Below are positions 31,859 through 40,659 of a stretch of DNA of 64,000 nucleotides, in pieces. Each line of letters begins with the position of its first letter. Position 1 is the first letter of the stretch. The stretch comes from Desulfonatronum lacustre DSM 10312 (GTDB lineage Bacteria > Desulfobacterota > Desulfovibrionia > Desulfovibrionales > Desulfonatronaceae), in NCBI RefSeq assembly GCF_000519265.1, contig NZ_KI912608.1:2203313-2267312 (forward strand). The letters are read 5' to 3'. The position numbers and the translations under genes are program-made. The notes beneath the pieces were generated by a model, which saw only the letters and a list, made by a program, of their open reading frames with translations, did not search any database and was not told where the DNA came from.

Positions 31859-33853
31859 GTGAGTGAATCACTTCTCCCTTCCGGTCCGTCATCCGAGACC
31901 TTGTCCGTCCTGATCGTGGACGACGAGCAGGATATCCGCGAAATGCTGGAGATCCTGCTCCAGGAACTCGGATTCACGACCCATCTCGCCGCCGACGGGG
32001 TCAAGGCCTTGGAAGCGTTTAACCGCCACCAGCCCCATATCGTGCTCACGGACATCAAGATGCCCGGCAAGGACGGCATCGGCGTGCTCCGGGAGATCAA
32101 GGCCGCGCGCCCGGAAACCGAGGTAATCATGATTTCCGGCCACGGCGACATGCATCTGGCCATTCAAAGCCTCAAGCACGACGCCGCGGACTTCATCACC
32201 AAGCCCATCGACGAAGAGCTGCTGGAAATCGCCCTGGGCAAGGTTTCGGAACGGATTGGCCTGCGGCGTCAGGTACGCGAACATACGGAAAATCTGGAAG
32301 CCCTGGTCCGCGAAAAATCCGCGGCCCTGGTGGAAATGGAGCGTAAGCTGGCCGCGACGCAGATCATGGAAGGCATGGGCCGGGCCTTGACCATCCTGGC
32401 CGGAGACCCTGCTTCCGGAGACTATTTTCCGGAATTGCCGTTCCATGTCGCCATTCATGACGGCAACTGCCAAGTCGTGACCACCAACGAAGGCTATCGC
32501 GACCGCTTCGGCGACCGCTCCGGGCTGGCCAGTTGCGGCGCGTACGAACGTTGCGGCGAGTCGGGATGGAAAAGTCCGGTGCGCGAGGCCGCCGAGGCCC
32601 GGGCCAGCATCCATCGCCACGAGACCATGGTTGCCACGGACGGAACCGTGGTGCCGGTGATGACCCATGTCTCTCCGGTCATCGGCGCGGCGGGCGAACT
32701 GGAACTGTTGCTGGAAATCGCCGTGGACGTCTCGGAAATACGCCGCCTCCAGAAAGAACTGTCCCGCACCCAGCGCAAATTCGAATATTTCTTCAACATG
32801 GTGCCCTGCGCCATCAGCGTCCAGGACCGCGAACTGCGCGTCGTGGAGGCCAACGCCACCTTTCGCCGGGACTTCGGCGACCCCGCGGGCCGGGCCTGCC
32901 ACGAACTGTACAAGCACCGCGACGCTCCCTGCGACGACTGTCCGGTCCTGGCCAGTTTCGCCGACAACGCCCCGCACCAGTACGAAACCGTGGTCGCCAC
33001 CCGCGGCGGCGAGCAGCGCAACATTCTGGTCTGGACCGCGCCCCTGGCCGATAGTGACGGCACGGTGAACCACGTCCTGGAAGTTTCCACGGACATCACC
33101 CAGATTCGCCAATTGCAGGACCATCTCGCTTCCCTGGGCATCATGCTCGGCTCCATGTCCCACGGCGTCAAAGGCCTGCTCATGGCCATCGACGGCGGGG
33201 CCTATCGGGTGGACAAGGGTCTGGAAAAGGGTGACTTGCCACGTGTCGCCGCGGGTTGGAAAACCGTTCGCCACAGACTGGACCACATGCGCCGGACCGT
33301 GATGGACATTTTGTATTACTCCAAGTCCCGCGAACCAAACCTCGCCCCGCACCCTCTGCACGGCGTGGCCGAACATTTGGCCGAAACCGTTTCCGCCAAG
33401 GCGAGCAAGTCGGAGATCATCTTTCTAACGGACTTTTCCCAAGCGGACGGCCAAATCCTGATCGACGACGTCGCGTTTTACTCGGCCATGGCCAATATTC
33501 TGGAAAACGCCGTGGACGCCTGCCTGTTCAACCGTGACGCGGCGGAACACCGAATCGGTTTTCACGTCGCTCGAGCCGACGGCCACGCCGTCTTCACCAT
33601 CCGGGACAACGGCATCGGCATGGACCGGGAGACCATGGACAACATGTTCACCCTGTTCTTCTCCTCCAAGGGCGCTCTGGGCACGGGCATCGGCATGTTC
33701 GTCTCCCATGAGATCATCACCGGGCACGGCGGAACCATCACCGTGGACTCCGCCCCGGGAAAAGGAACCACGTTCCGAATCACGCTTCCCCTGGCTCAAC
33801 CTTCGGTTTCCGAGGACGAGCCGACCAGCGACCATGCCTCACCCCTCTCCTGA
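31859..33853 (+). CDS. Soluble hybrid sensor: receiver, two PAS domains, histidine-kinase ATPase
   Basis: 664 residues, no membrane helix. Receiver domain 15-140 (LIVDDEQD, LTDIKMP, ITKPI), coil, PAS 1 (about 200-300), PAS 2 (about 310-420) with C-x29-C-x10-C-x2-C-P-V, atypical H box SMSHGVKGLLMA, and ATPase domain (NILENAVDAC, DNGIGM, GTGIGMF). It is a paralog of the 7615 protein over the full length. The start is GTG at 31859, with only a weak ribosome site, so the exact start is uncertain. It overlaps the next kinase gene by 20 bases. Confidence 0.85.
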   Translation: MSESLLPSGPSSETLSVLIVDDEQDIREMLEILLQELGFTTHLAADGVKALEAFNRHQPHIVLTDIKMPGKDGIGVLREIKAARPETEVIMISGHGDMHLAIQSLKHDAADFITKPIDEELLEIALGKVSERIGLRRQVREHTENLEALVREKSAALVEMERKLAATQIMEGMGRALTILAGDPASGDYFPELPFHVAIHDGNCQVVTTNEGYRDRFGDRSGLASCGAYERCGESGWKSPVREAAEARASIHRHETMVATDGTVVPVMTHVSPVIGAAGELELLLEIAVDVSEIRRLQKELSRTQRKFEYFFNMVPCAISVQDRELRVVEANATFRRDFGDPAGRACHELYKHRDAPCDDCPVLASFADNAPHQYETVVATRGGEQRNILVWTAPLADSDGTVNHVLEVSTDITQIRQLQDHLASLGIMLGSMSHGVKGLLMAIDGGAYRVDKGLEKGDLPRVAAGWKTVRHRLDHMRRTVMDILYYSKSREPNLAPHPLHGVAEHLAETVSAKASKSEIIFLTDFSQADGQILIDDVAFYSAMANILENAVDACLFNRDAAEHRIGFHVARADGHAVFTIRDNGIGMDRETMDNMFTLFFSSKGALGTGIGMFVSHEIITGHGGTITVDSAPGKGTTFRITLPLAQPSVSEDEPTSDHASPLS

Positions 33854-35702
33854 CCGCCCCCTCCCGCCTTTTTTTCGCTCCCTGACGTTCAAACTCTGCC
33901 TGGCCATGGGGCTTGGGATGGCGGCGCTCATGGGTGCCTTTTTCCTTATCGCGCTCGGCCAAGCCGAGCCGACGGAGCCTTGGGTCTCGGCCGGCCGGGA
34001 CCTGCTCAAAGTCCTGCCCATATTCCTCCTTATTCTGACCGGATTCGGATTTCTGGTCGCCCATCGCCTGACTCGACCTTTGGCCGCGTTGCAAGAGGCG
34101 CTGGAGGCCAAAGCCCTCGGTTCCGCGTGGGCGGAGCTGGACGAAGCCAAGGCGGGGGAACTGCGTGACATGACGAAGACGGTCAACCTCATCGCCGCTT
34201 CGGTCCGCCAACGTCGCTTGGCTTTGGACGAACAACTGAACATGTATCAAAGCCTGTTTCACAACGTCCCTTGTCTGATTACGGTTCACGACCGTGAATA
34301 CAGGCTGCTTCGATACAACAAAATGTTCAGGGAATTGTTCGACGCCAAACCCATGGAGCATTGCTACAAGGTCTATAAAAGCCGGATCACGCAATGCGAG
34401 AACTGCCCGGTTGAGCGGACCTTCAACGACGGAAAGTCACATACCACGGAGGAAAAAGGATTTTACAAGGACGGCACTCCGGCGCACTGGATCGTCCGCA
34501 CCGCTCCCATCCGGGATGCCGACGGCGAAATCACCGCCGTGATGGAGATGTGCCTGGACATTACCGACCGGAAGCTCTTGGAGCAAAAACTCAGAAAATC
34601 GGAGAAAAAGTACTCCACCATTTTTGACAATATCCCCGTGGCCGTCTTTGAACTCAACGCCGAAACCCTGGACGTGCGCAACTGCAACCGCGGCATGTCC
34701 CAGCTCTACGGCTACTGCAAGGGAGAAGTGATCGGCAAATCCTTCTCCATGCTCTTCGCGCTGAACTCCACGGACGCCCACCTCACGGCCCTGCGCAACT
34801 CCGGGCACATCCCCCAGGCCAAGCACATGGACAAGGACGGCCAGGAGTTTTTCGTCTCCATCGACACTTCACGGACCGCCCTGGAGGGCAAGGAACTCCT
34901 TCTCGCCGTGGTTTCCGACGTCACGGACCGCATCAGGGCCGAACAGCAGGTCATCCAGTCCAGCAAGATGGCCACCTTGGGCGAGATGGCCGCCGGGGTG
35001 GCCCATGAACTGAATCAACCCCTGGCCGTCCTGAAGATGGTCGCCAACTTTTTTACCCGCCAGACGAACAAAGGCCTGACTCCGAATCAAGACCAACTGC
35101 GCCAGATGACCGCCAAGATCATCAACAACGTGGACCGAGCCACCAAGATCATCGAGCACATGCGCGAGTTCGGCCACAAGCCCAACCTGGAAAGCACCGA
35201 CGTTCAGGTCAACGACGTCCTGCGCCGAGCCTGCGACTTTTTCAGCGAGCAGCTCAAAATCCGGGACATCACCGTCATATGGGAACTGGACGCGGACCAG
35301 CCGCCTGTACTGGCCGACCCGAACAGGCTGGAACAGGTGTTCATCAACCTGCTGGTCAACGCCCGGGACGCCATTGAGGACAAATGCTCCGGCAAGGACT
35401 GCGCTGAATCCGACCGGATGATCACCCTGCGGACAAGATCCAACGCCCGACACGTGGTCGCTGAGGTCTTGGACACCGGACCGGGCGTACCCAAAAACGT
35501 CATTGGACGGATCTTCGAACCGTTCTTCTCCACCAAGGAAGTCGGTCGCGGAACCGGCCTCGGCCTATCCATCTGCTACGACATCATCACGGACTATGAC
35601 GGCACCATCCATGTCTTCTCCAAACCAGGCCACGGCGCCCGCTTCGTCGTCACCCTGCCCATCGCCGGAACCACGCGCAATGGCTCCAAGACATCCGCAT
35701 AA
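33834..35702 (+). CDS. Membrane histidine kinase with HAMP and two PAS domains
   Basis: 622 residues. Two helices (about 20-42 and 58-80) flank a very short periplasmic loop, so it probably does not sense an external ligand with a large domain. Then HAMP, PAS 1 with C-x29-C-x10-C-x2-C-P-V, PAS 2, HisKA (HELNQP) and ATPase domain ([25 protein letters not shown]). From PAS 1 onward it is closely similar to the heme-motif kinase at 19060, which differs in its N-terminal sensor. It overlaps the preceding kinase gene and closes the SQR-side signalling cluster. Confidence 0.87.
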   Translation: MPHPSPDRPLPPFFRSLTFKLCLAMGLGMAALMGAFFLIALGQAEPTEPWVSAGRDLLKVLPIFLLILTGFGFLVAHRLTRPLAALQEALEAKALGSAWAELDEAKAGELRDMTKTVNLIAASVRQRRLALDEQLNMYQSLFHNVPCLITVHDREYRLLRYNKMFRELFDAKPMEHCYKVYKSRITQCENCPVERTFNDGKSHTTEEKGFYKDGTPAHWIVRTAPIRDADGEITAVMEMCLDITDRKLLEQKLRKSEKKYSTIFDNIPVAVFELNAETLDVRNCNRGMSQLYGYCKGEVIGKSFSMLFALNSTDAHLTALRNSGHIPQAKHMDKDGQEFFVSIDTSRTALEGKELLLAVVSDVTDRIRAEQQVIQSSKMATLGEMAAGVAHELNQPLAVLKMVANFFTRQTNKGLTPNQDQLRQMTAKIINNVDRATKIIEHMREFGHKPNLESTDVQVNDVLRRACDFFSEQLKIRDITVIWELDADQPPVLADPNRLEQVFINLLVNARDAIEDKCSGKDCAESDRMITLRTRSNARHVVAEVLDTGPGVPKNVIGRIFEPFFSTKEVGRGTGLGLSICYDIITDYDGTIHVFSKPGHGARFVVTLPIAGTTRNGSKTSA

Positions 35703-35734
35703 CTGGGTGTTGAAGCGACTGCGCCCAAATCTTA

Positions 35735-37213
35735 TCAGGGTCCGCTCTGATCGCCGCAGGCCCGGCCCTTGAAACCGAAGAAAAACTTCAGGGTCTTTTT
35801 GACGCCGTCCGAGAAAATTTTCTCGCTCAGATGCTTTCCGGCGACCCGCTTGTTGATCTCGGCCAGAGTCGGATAGGGGTGAACCGCTCCGGCCAGGGTG
35901 CTCAGCTTGACCTTGCCGCCCAGCACCGCGACCCATTCGGCCAAAAGCTCCCCGGCATGCGGCCCGACAATCTGCACGCCCAAGGGCTTGTTCTTCCTGT
36001 CCAGCAGCAGCTTGATCCGCCCTTCCCGCTCCTCCTCGGCCAGACCGCGGTCGTTCTCAGCGAACTCCTCGGTCCAGACCGTATACTCCAGCCCCTGTTG
36101 ACGAGCCTGCTTCTCGTTCATCCCAATGCTGGCGAATTCCGGGTCCGTGTAGGTGCAGGCCGGCATCCAGGTGTAGTCCGCCTTGCGCGGCAGATGAAAT
36201 ACGGCGTTGGTCACCACCACCCCGCCCTCATATCCCGCGGCATGGGTGAACTGGTACGCTCCGGTCACGTCCCCGCAGGCAAAGATGTGCTTCTGGGAAG
36301 TGCGCAACCGGGCGTCCACCTGGACACCCTTGCGGTCAAACACAACTCCCGCGTTCTCCAGCCCCAGGCCGTCCACGCTCACGCTCCGCCCCAGGGCCAC
36401 CAGCAGGGCCGTTCCCCGCAACGACATTTCAACGCCCTCGCCGTTCTTGAAAAAAATCTCACGTTCCCGGCCCAAATCCTGGACCCGCAGCATTTCGGTC
36501 CCCAAGTGAAACGTCACGCCTTCCTGTTCCATGACGCCCTGGACCAGCCCGGCCATGTCCGCGTCCTCCCTGGACAAAATCTGCGGGCTGCGCTGGATCA
36601 CGTCCACCTTGGACCCCAGGCGGGCAAAAGCCTGGGCCATCTCCACGGCAATGGGCCCGCCGCCGATGATCACCAGGGAGGACGGCAGTTCGTCCAGAAA
36701 AAAAATCTCCCGGTTCGTCAGACAGGGCGTACGGTCCAGCCCCTCCAACTTAGGCAAGGCCGCGGTGGAACCGGTGGCCACGACCCAGGTCTTGGCCGAG
36801 ACGGTCCGGACATCCCCGGCATTGGTCTCGATACGCGCCTGGTGCTCATCCACGAACACGGCCCGGCCGAACTCCACCTCCGCACCGAGTTTGCAAAACC
36901 GCTCCGGGGAGTCATGGGGCTGGATCGCGGCGATGACCCGCTGGATGCGGTCCCGAACCTGGCGAAAATCCACCTCCGGCACCGCGACCTCGGGCAGACC
37001 GTACCGGGCCGCCTGGCGCATCTGGTGGTAGACCTTGGCCGACTTGATCAACGTCTTGCTGGGCACGCATCCATAGTGCAGGCAATCCCCGCCCATGGCC
37101 GACTCCTTTTCCACGATCAAAACCCTGGCTCCGGCCTGAGCCGCCCCAGCGGCCACGGTCAACCCGGCGGCCCCGGCCCCGATCACGGCGATGTCATAGT
37201 CGTATTGCGGCAT
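35735..37213 (-). CDS. Mercuric reductase-like FAD/NAD(P) oxidoreductase
   Basis: 492 residues of the class I flavoprotein disulfide reductase family: FAD motif GAGAAGLTVA, redox disulfide GGDCLHYGCVPSK (C-x4-C), NAD fold GGGPIAVEMA, FAD block HIFACGDVTG, and the catalytic HPYPTLAE near the C-terminus. It lacks the extra HMA domain and the terminal Cys pair of true MerA, so mercury reduction is unlikely. Such MerA-like proteins lie beside TVP38 proteins and ArsS in arsenosugar clusters, as here. AAGGAG precedes the ATG. Confidence 0.85.
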   Translation of the reverse strand: MPQYDYDIAVIGAGAAGLTVAAGAAQAGARVLIVEKESAMGGDCLHYGCVPSKTLIKSAKVYHQMRQAARYGLPEVAVPEVDFRQVRDRIQRVIAAIQPHDSPERFCKLGAEVEFGRAVFVDEHQARIETNAGDVRTVSAKTWVVATGSTAALPKLEGLDRTPCLTNREIFFLDELPSSLVIIGGGPIAVEMAQAFARLGSKVDVIQRSPQILSREDADMAGLVQGVMEQEGVTFHLGTEMLRVQDLGREREIFFKNGEGVEMSLRGTALLVALGRSVSVDGLGLENAGVVFDRKGVQVDARLRTSQKHIFACGDVTGAYQFTHAAGYEGGVVVTNAVFHLPRKADYTWMPACTYTDPEFASIGMNEKQARQQGLEYTVWTEEFAENDRGLAEEEREGRIKLLLDRKNKPLGVQIVGPHAGELLAEWVAVLGGKVKLSTLAGAVHPYPTLAEINKRVAGKHLSEKIFSDGVKKTLKFFFGFKGRACGDQSGP

Positions 37214-37235
37214 GGCGTCTCCTTGTTGCCGGAAT

Positions 37236-37943
37236 TTATGTGACGATTTTCGGCTTATTCCGCCTGGTCCGGTACCAGACCATGATCTTTTTCGTGGCCA
37301 GGGGAAAAAGGCCCAACAGGACGAAGGACAGGATCAGCCCCGGCGAGAGTATCCCTCCCAGGGAATCGATCCGCCCCAGTTCCCGACCGGCGTTGACGTA
37401 GACCAGGGTGCCGGGGAGCATGCCGACCTGGGAGACCCAGAAGAAAGTGCGCAGCTTCATCCGGGTCAGGCCCATGACCAGATTGATTATCCAGAATGGA
37501 AAAATGGGAACAAGGCGCAACGTGAACAGATAAAACGCCCCTTCCTTCTCTATGCCCTGGTTGACCGCAACCAGACGTTGTCCGAACCGGCGCTGGACCC
37601 AGTCCTGAAGAACGAAGCGGGAAACGAAACAGGCCAGCGTGGCCCCGATGGTGCTGGCAAAGGAGACCACCACCGTCCCCACCAGCAGACCGAACAAGGC
37701 CCCCCCTGCCAGGGTCATGATCGCGGCCCCGGGCAGAGACAGGGCGGTGACCAGAATGTAGACCCCCATGTACACGGCGATCACCGTGGCGGTCTGTTCC
37801 GCGTACAGGGTCTGAAACCGCTGCTGGGAATCCTTGATGTAGTCCAGGGAAAGAAACTGCCCCAGGTCAAAGAGGAAAAACGCCCCAACCAGGGCGGACA
37901 GGGCAAGAATAAGGAAGATTTTCTGGATGGATTTTGATTGCAT
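37236..37943 (-). CDS. TVP38/TMEM64 (DedA-like) membrane protein
   Basis: 235 residues, about six hydrophobic helices. It shows the SNARE-associated/VTT core: ALSLPGAAIMTLAGGALFG, FVSRFVLQDWV, and the conserved RLVPIFPFWIINLVMG block. It is 22 bases upstream of the MerA-like gene and in the same direction. Its biochemical role is not settled; lipid scrambling or small-molecule transport have been suggested for the wider family. Confidence 0.88.
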   Translation of the reverse strand: MQSKSIQKIFLILALSALVGAFFLFDLGQFLSLDYIKDSQQRFQTLYAEQTATVIAVYMGVYILVTALSLPGAAIMTLAGGALFGLLVGTVVVSFASTIGATLACFVSRFVLQDWVQRRFGQRLVAVNQGIEKEGAFYLFTLRLVPIFPFWIINLVMGLTRMKLRTFFWVSQVGMLPGTLVYVNAGRELGRIDSLGGILSPGLILSFVLLGLFPLATKKIMVWYRTRRNKPKIVT

Positions 37944-38034
37944 CTGGTTGCCGCAATTGTTGTGCGTTTCAAATGTGGACTGCTGTGTGTGGGCGACCGA
38001 CCGGCCGCCTCTACGTTGCTGCGATGCTCCCCCC

Positions 38035-39030
38035 TCAGGTGAACCCGGCGCCCGCGGTACAGGCGTAGCAATACTCGGCCGTGGCTATGGGCGTGCCGGG
38101 AAGGGGCGGGCCGCTCATTGTCGCGACGTGCCGTCTTGTCCCGTCCAGGGGAATGGCCTTGGCCAGATGAAAGTCGCAGTCGTGCAGATCTCCTTTCCAG
38201 TCCACGGAAACCAGGCTCCGGCACATCAGACCGGCCACGGCCTCGGGATTGAAGGTCTCGGTCAGGCGAGTCATGTACTGTTCGTAATTGCCTGAAGCCT
38301 CAAGCCATGTCCGAAACCGGCCCAACGGCACATTGGCAAAGGTGTACAGGTTGTTGAAAACAATACCCCACTTGCGTTGCAAATCCCGGCGAAAACGCTC
38401 CTCTGTCCGACCCTGGTCCGGCGGCATGAACGCCCCGGCCGGGTTGGACACCAGGTTCAACTCCAGCCCGGTTCCGGACTGTCCGTAACCCAAAGTGTTC
38501 AGCCATTGCAGCGTGCGCACGCTGGCGTCCATCACCCCGCCGCCGCGCTGGGCGTCGGTCTGGGAAGCGTGGGTCGCCGGGAGGGAGCAGACGAGAACGA
38601 TCTTCAAATCGCGGCAGAGCAGGCCGAGATGTTCCCGGGCCGAGTCCCTGATGGCGGTTAAATTGGAACGGAGCATGACTCTTGGAACCGCTTCGGCCAG
38701 ACGGGTCAAAAGGTGATCGATCTCGGGGACCATTTCCGGTGCGCCACCGGTCACGTCGGCCGACTGGAATCCGCCCCGCTCCGCGTAGTCAGCGACCTGA
38801 TCCATGGTTTCCCGGTCCATGATCTCCGTGCGTTTCGGCCCGGCCTCCAGGTGACAGTGCCGACAGGCCTGGTTGCAGAGCAAACCGGTGTTGATCTGCA
38901 GGGTGTGGGTCTGCTCACGTTCCAGGCGCAATCCATGCCGGGCAAGGGTTTGGGCAAAACCGACACAGGTCGAAGGGCAGAGCGCTGACCGGGCTTCCTG
39001 CATGAGACAATCCCGCGGTTCCAACGTCAT
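38035..39030 (-). CDS. arsS: Radical SAM protein ArsS (arsenosugar biosynthesis type)
   Basis: 331 residues with the radical SAM triad CNQACRHC (C-x3-C-x2-C), the SAM-binding DVTGGAPEM block, and the C-terminal DUF3641 region with conserved cysteines (LMCRSLVSVDW, DCDFHLA, CYACTAG). ArsS is proposed to join adenosyl to methylated arsenic in arsenosugar formation. The final stretch ends AGAGFT, a little shorter than the Cys-ending tail I know in some homologs. The start was taken at 39030 (MTLEPRDCLMQ). No arsenic methyltransferase is visible next to it. Confidence 0.85.
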   Translation of the reverse strand: MTLEPRDCLMQEARSALCPSTCVGFAQTLARHGLRLEREQTHTLQINTGLLCNQACRHCHLEAGPKRTEIMDRETMDQVADYAERGGFQSADVTGGAPEMVPEIDHLLTRLAEAVPRVMLRSNLTAIRDSAREHLGLLCRDLKIVLVCSLPATHASQTDAQRGGGVMDASVRTLQWLNTLGYGQSGTGLELNLVSNPAGAFMPPDQGRTEERFRRDLQRKWGIVFNNLYTFANVPLGRFRTWLEASGNYEQYMTRLTETFNPEAVAGLMCRSLVSVDWKGDLHDCDFHLAKAIPLDGTRRHVATMSGPPLPGTPIATAEYCYACTAGAGFT

Positions 39031-39050
39031 GTCCAAATCACCCGGAATGC

Positions 39051-39383
39051 CTACAAGGAAAGCTTGTCCGCCGCGTTGCGCATCTGCAAGCCATGGACGA
39101 GCGAGGCCCCCCCGCGGATCGCCGCGGCCACATGCACGGCCTCGGTCATTTCCGCCGTATTCGAACCCTGCTCCAGGCATTCCTTGGCATAGGCGTCGAT
39201 GCAGTAAGGGCACTGCACGGCATGGGCCACGGCCAGGGCGATGAGGCTCTTTTCCCGGACCGTGAGCTCCCCCTCGGCCATGACCGCGCCGTAGTACTCG
39301 AAGAATTTCTTGGCCAGTTCCGGGGCGTCCTTGCCGATTTCCGAAAAGCGCGGCAGATCTTTGGGATCATAGTAGGATTGCAT
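39051..39383 (-). CDS. Carboxymuconolactone decarboxylase-like protein, arsenosugar-associated
   Basis: 110 residues, AhpD-like fold with the redox motif CPYCIDAYAKEC (C-x2-C and His nearby replaced by later residues). It matches the small peroxidase-like proteins that accompany ArsS. GGAG precedes the ATG and arsS follows 20 bases downstream, so the two are co-transcribed. Likely an alkylhydroperoxidase-type or thiol-reactive protein; the exact reaction is unknown. Confidence 0.85.
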   Translation of the reverse strand: MQSYYDPKDLPRFSEIGKDAPELAKKFFEYYGAVMAEGELTVREKSLIALAVAHAVQCPYCIDAYAKECLEQGSNTAEMTEAVHVAAAIRGGASLVHGLQMRNAADKLSL

Positions 39384-39422
39384 TCCCAGCTCCTTGGAGT
39401 TTGTTAGTGCGAAGAGATTGAT

Positions 39423-40241
39423 TCACTCGTTAAGGTCCCAATCGTAATCATACGAGATGCGACCGCTGTAGCCGCGCAATGTCGCGGCCAGGGGGGGCTC
39501 GGCGTATTGGGCGATATGCTCCAGAATCTCCTGGTCGTTTTCCCCGAAATCCTCCGAAAACCAGTCATAAATGGAGGAAAGACGCAGATGTCGGCCCGTT
39601 GCGTCAACTCCCCTGGGATGGTTGATGTATTCCCGGGCCGCGGCCTCCAGCATGGATTCCAGGTTCTCGGCGGTAAAAGCCCTTGGTTGCAGGTTCGGGC
39701 AGCCGATGCTGGCGCAGTTCACGGCGTAGTGGATGCGCGGGTCTTGCCAGATCGGGCGCAGGATGCGGTGCTCGATGTCGTTCAGGGTCAGGGATTCCCC
39801 CTCGACTTCCACCAGGGGCGCGTCCCAGGGTCCGCGGGTGAAAAAACCGGGGGAAACGTTGATCCGCCGTATACTGACGACCGGATAGTGTTCCAGGACC
39901 ACCTCCAAGGTCAAGGCGTTGTAGAAATTGATCCAGTAGGCCATCTGCTCGTCGCGGTTCAACGCGGACACAGTCGTTCCCTGGAGGCTTTCGATATATG
40001 CCTGCAAGGCTTTTCGGTCCGCCGGGGTTACGTCGGCGTACCGGACCATGTTCACCCCTGATGGGTGGTCGGTCACGAGATAGGCGGCCAGAAACGCGTC
40101 CCATGCTCCGTGGTCCACCTGTTGCGAAGACACGGACTCGTATGTCTCCCAGCGCGGCCAGAGGTCGGCCTTGGGCGCGGCCCAGGCCATTTCGGCGGCC
40201 AAGAGCAGGCCGATGACGATCATGATTTTGATCACGTTCAT
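39423..40241 (-). CDS. DUF547 protein, exported
   Basis: 272 residues starting with a signal peptide (MNVIKIMIVIGLLLAAEMAWA). It has the DUF547 core with AYWINFYNALTLEVVLEHYPV and IHYAVNCASIGCPNL, where the Cys pair (NCASIGCP) is invariant in the family. Located in the periplasm. It is 39 bases upstream of the peroxidase-like gene on the same strand and therefore probably belongs to the ArsS operon. The family has a transglutaminase/papain-like fold by published prediction; function unknown. Confidence 0.85.
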   Translation of the reverse strand: MNVIKIMIVIGLLLAAEMAWAAPKADLWPRWETYESVSSQQVDHGAWDAFLAAYLVTDHPSGVNMVRYADVTPADRKALQAYIESLQGTTVSALNRDEQMAYWINFYNALTLEVVLEHYPVVSIRRINVSPGFFTRGPWDAPLVEVEGESLTLNDIEHRILRPIWQDPRIHYAVNCASIGCPNLQPRAFTAENLESMLEAAAREYINHPRGVDATGRHLRLSSIYDWFSEDFGENDQEILEHIAQYAEPPLAATLRGYSGRISYDYDWDLNE

Positions 40242-40279
40242 TTGTATACTGCTTTTGGTTGAGTGTTAAATATTTATGG

Positions 40280-40440
40280 AAACTATTCAGCACATCCTGG
40301 GCAAAGCCTCATTCCGGCACTGGATACCCGCCTTCGCGGGTATGACTGATTTAGAGACGGCATTGAAAAACACGTCATTCCCACGAAGGCTGGAATCCAG
40401 CGCCTGGGTACTGCCAAGCGCGAAATATGCTGAGTAGTTA
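40280..40440. repeat. Dispersed repeat with family A ends and a different interior
   Basis: 161 bases with termini AACTATTCAGCACAT and ATATGCTGAGTAGTT, the same inverted ends as the three family A copies. The interior is unrelated: it carries parts such as GGATACCCGCCTTCGCGGGTATGA and CATTCCCACGAAGGCTGGAATCC, the type of hairpin at 13886-13915. It sits just upstream of the DUF547 gene start. Confidence 0.7.
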
Positions 40441-40578
40441 TGAAAAAACAATCTTTGTCGTTCAGGACAAGCGAGATCATTTCAGCCGTGGCAAGGAAAA
40501 GCAACACCCGCCCCGTGACAGCGCGTGCGTCGATGATTTATCGGGCGACTCCGCCGACGCTCTTTTCAGGACAATATG

Positions 40579-40625
40579 AAAAACAAAACGGCGGCCTACT
40601 GGATGTAGGCCGCCGTTTTGTTTTT
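40579..40625. terminator. Rho-independent terminator after the molybdopterin oxidoreductase gene
   Basis: A 21-base-pair perfect stem (beginning AAAAACAAAACGGCGG) with a five-base loop; on the minus strand it ends in a run of T. It lies 34 bases past the stop of the minus-strand oxidoreductase gene. Confidence 0.8.
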
Positions 40626-40659
40626 CATTCATCTCCGCGCTTAGACGCTGATCAGCTGC

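Noticed and set aside
35735-37213. True mercuric reductase (merA)
   Set aside because: The N-terminal metal-binding domain and the C-terminal Cys pair needed for Hg(II) are absent, and no other mer gene is near.
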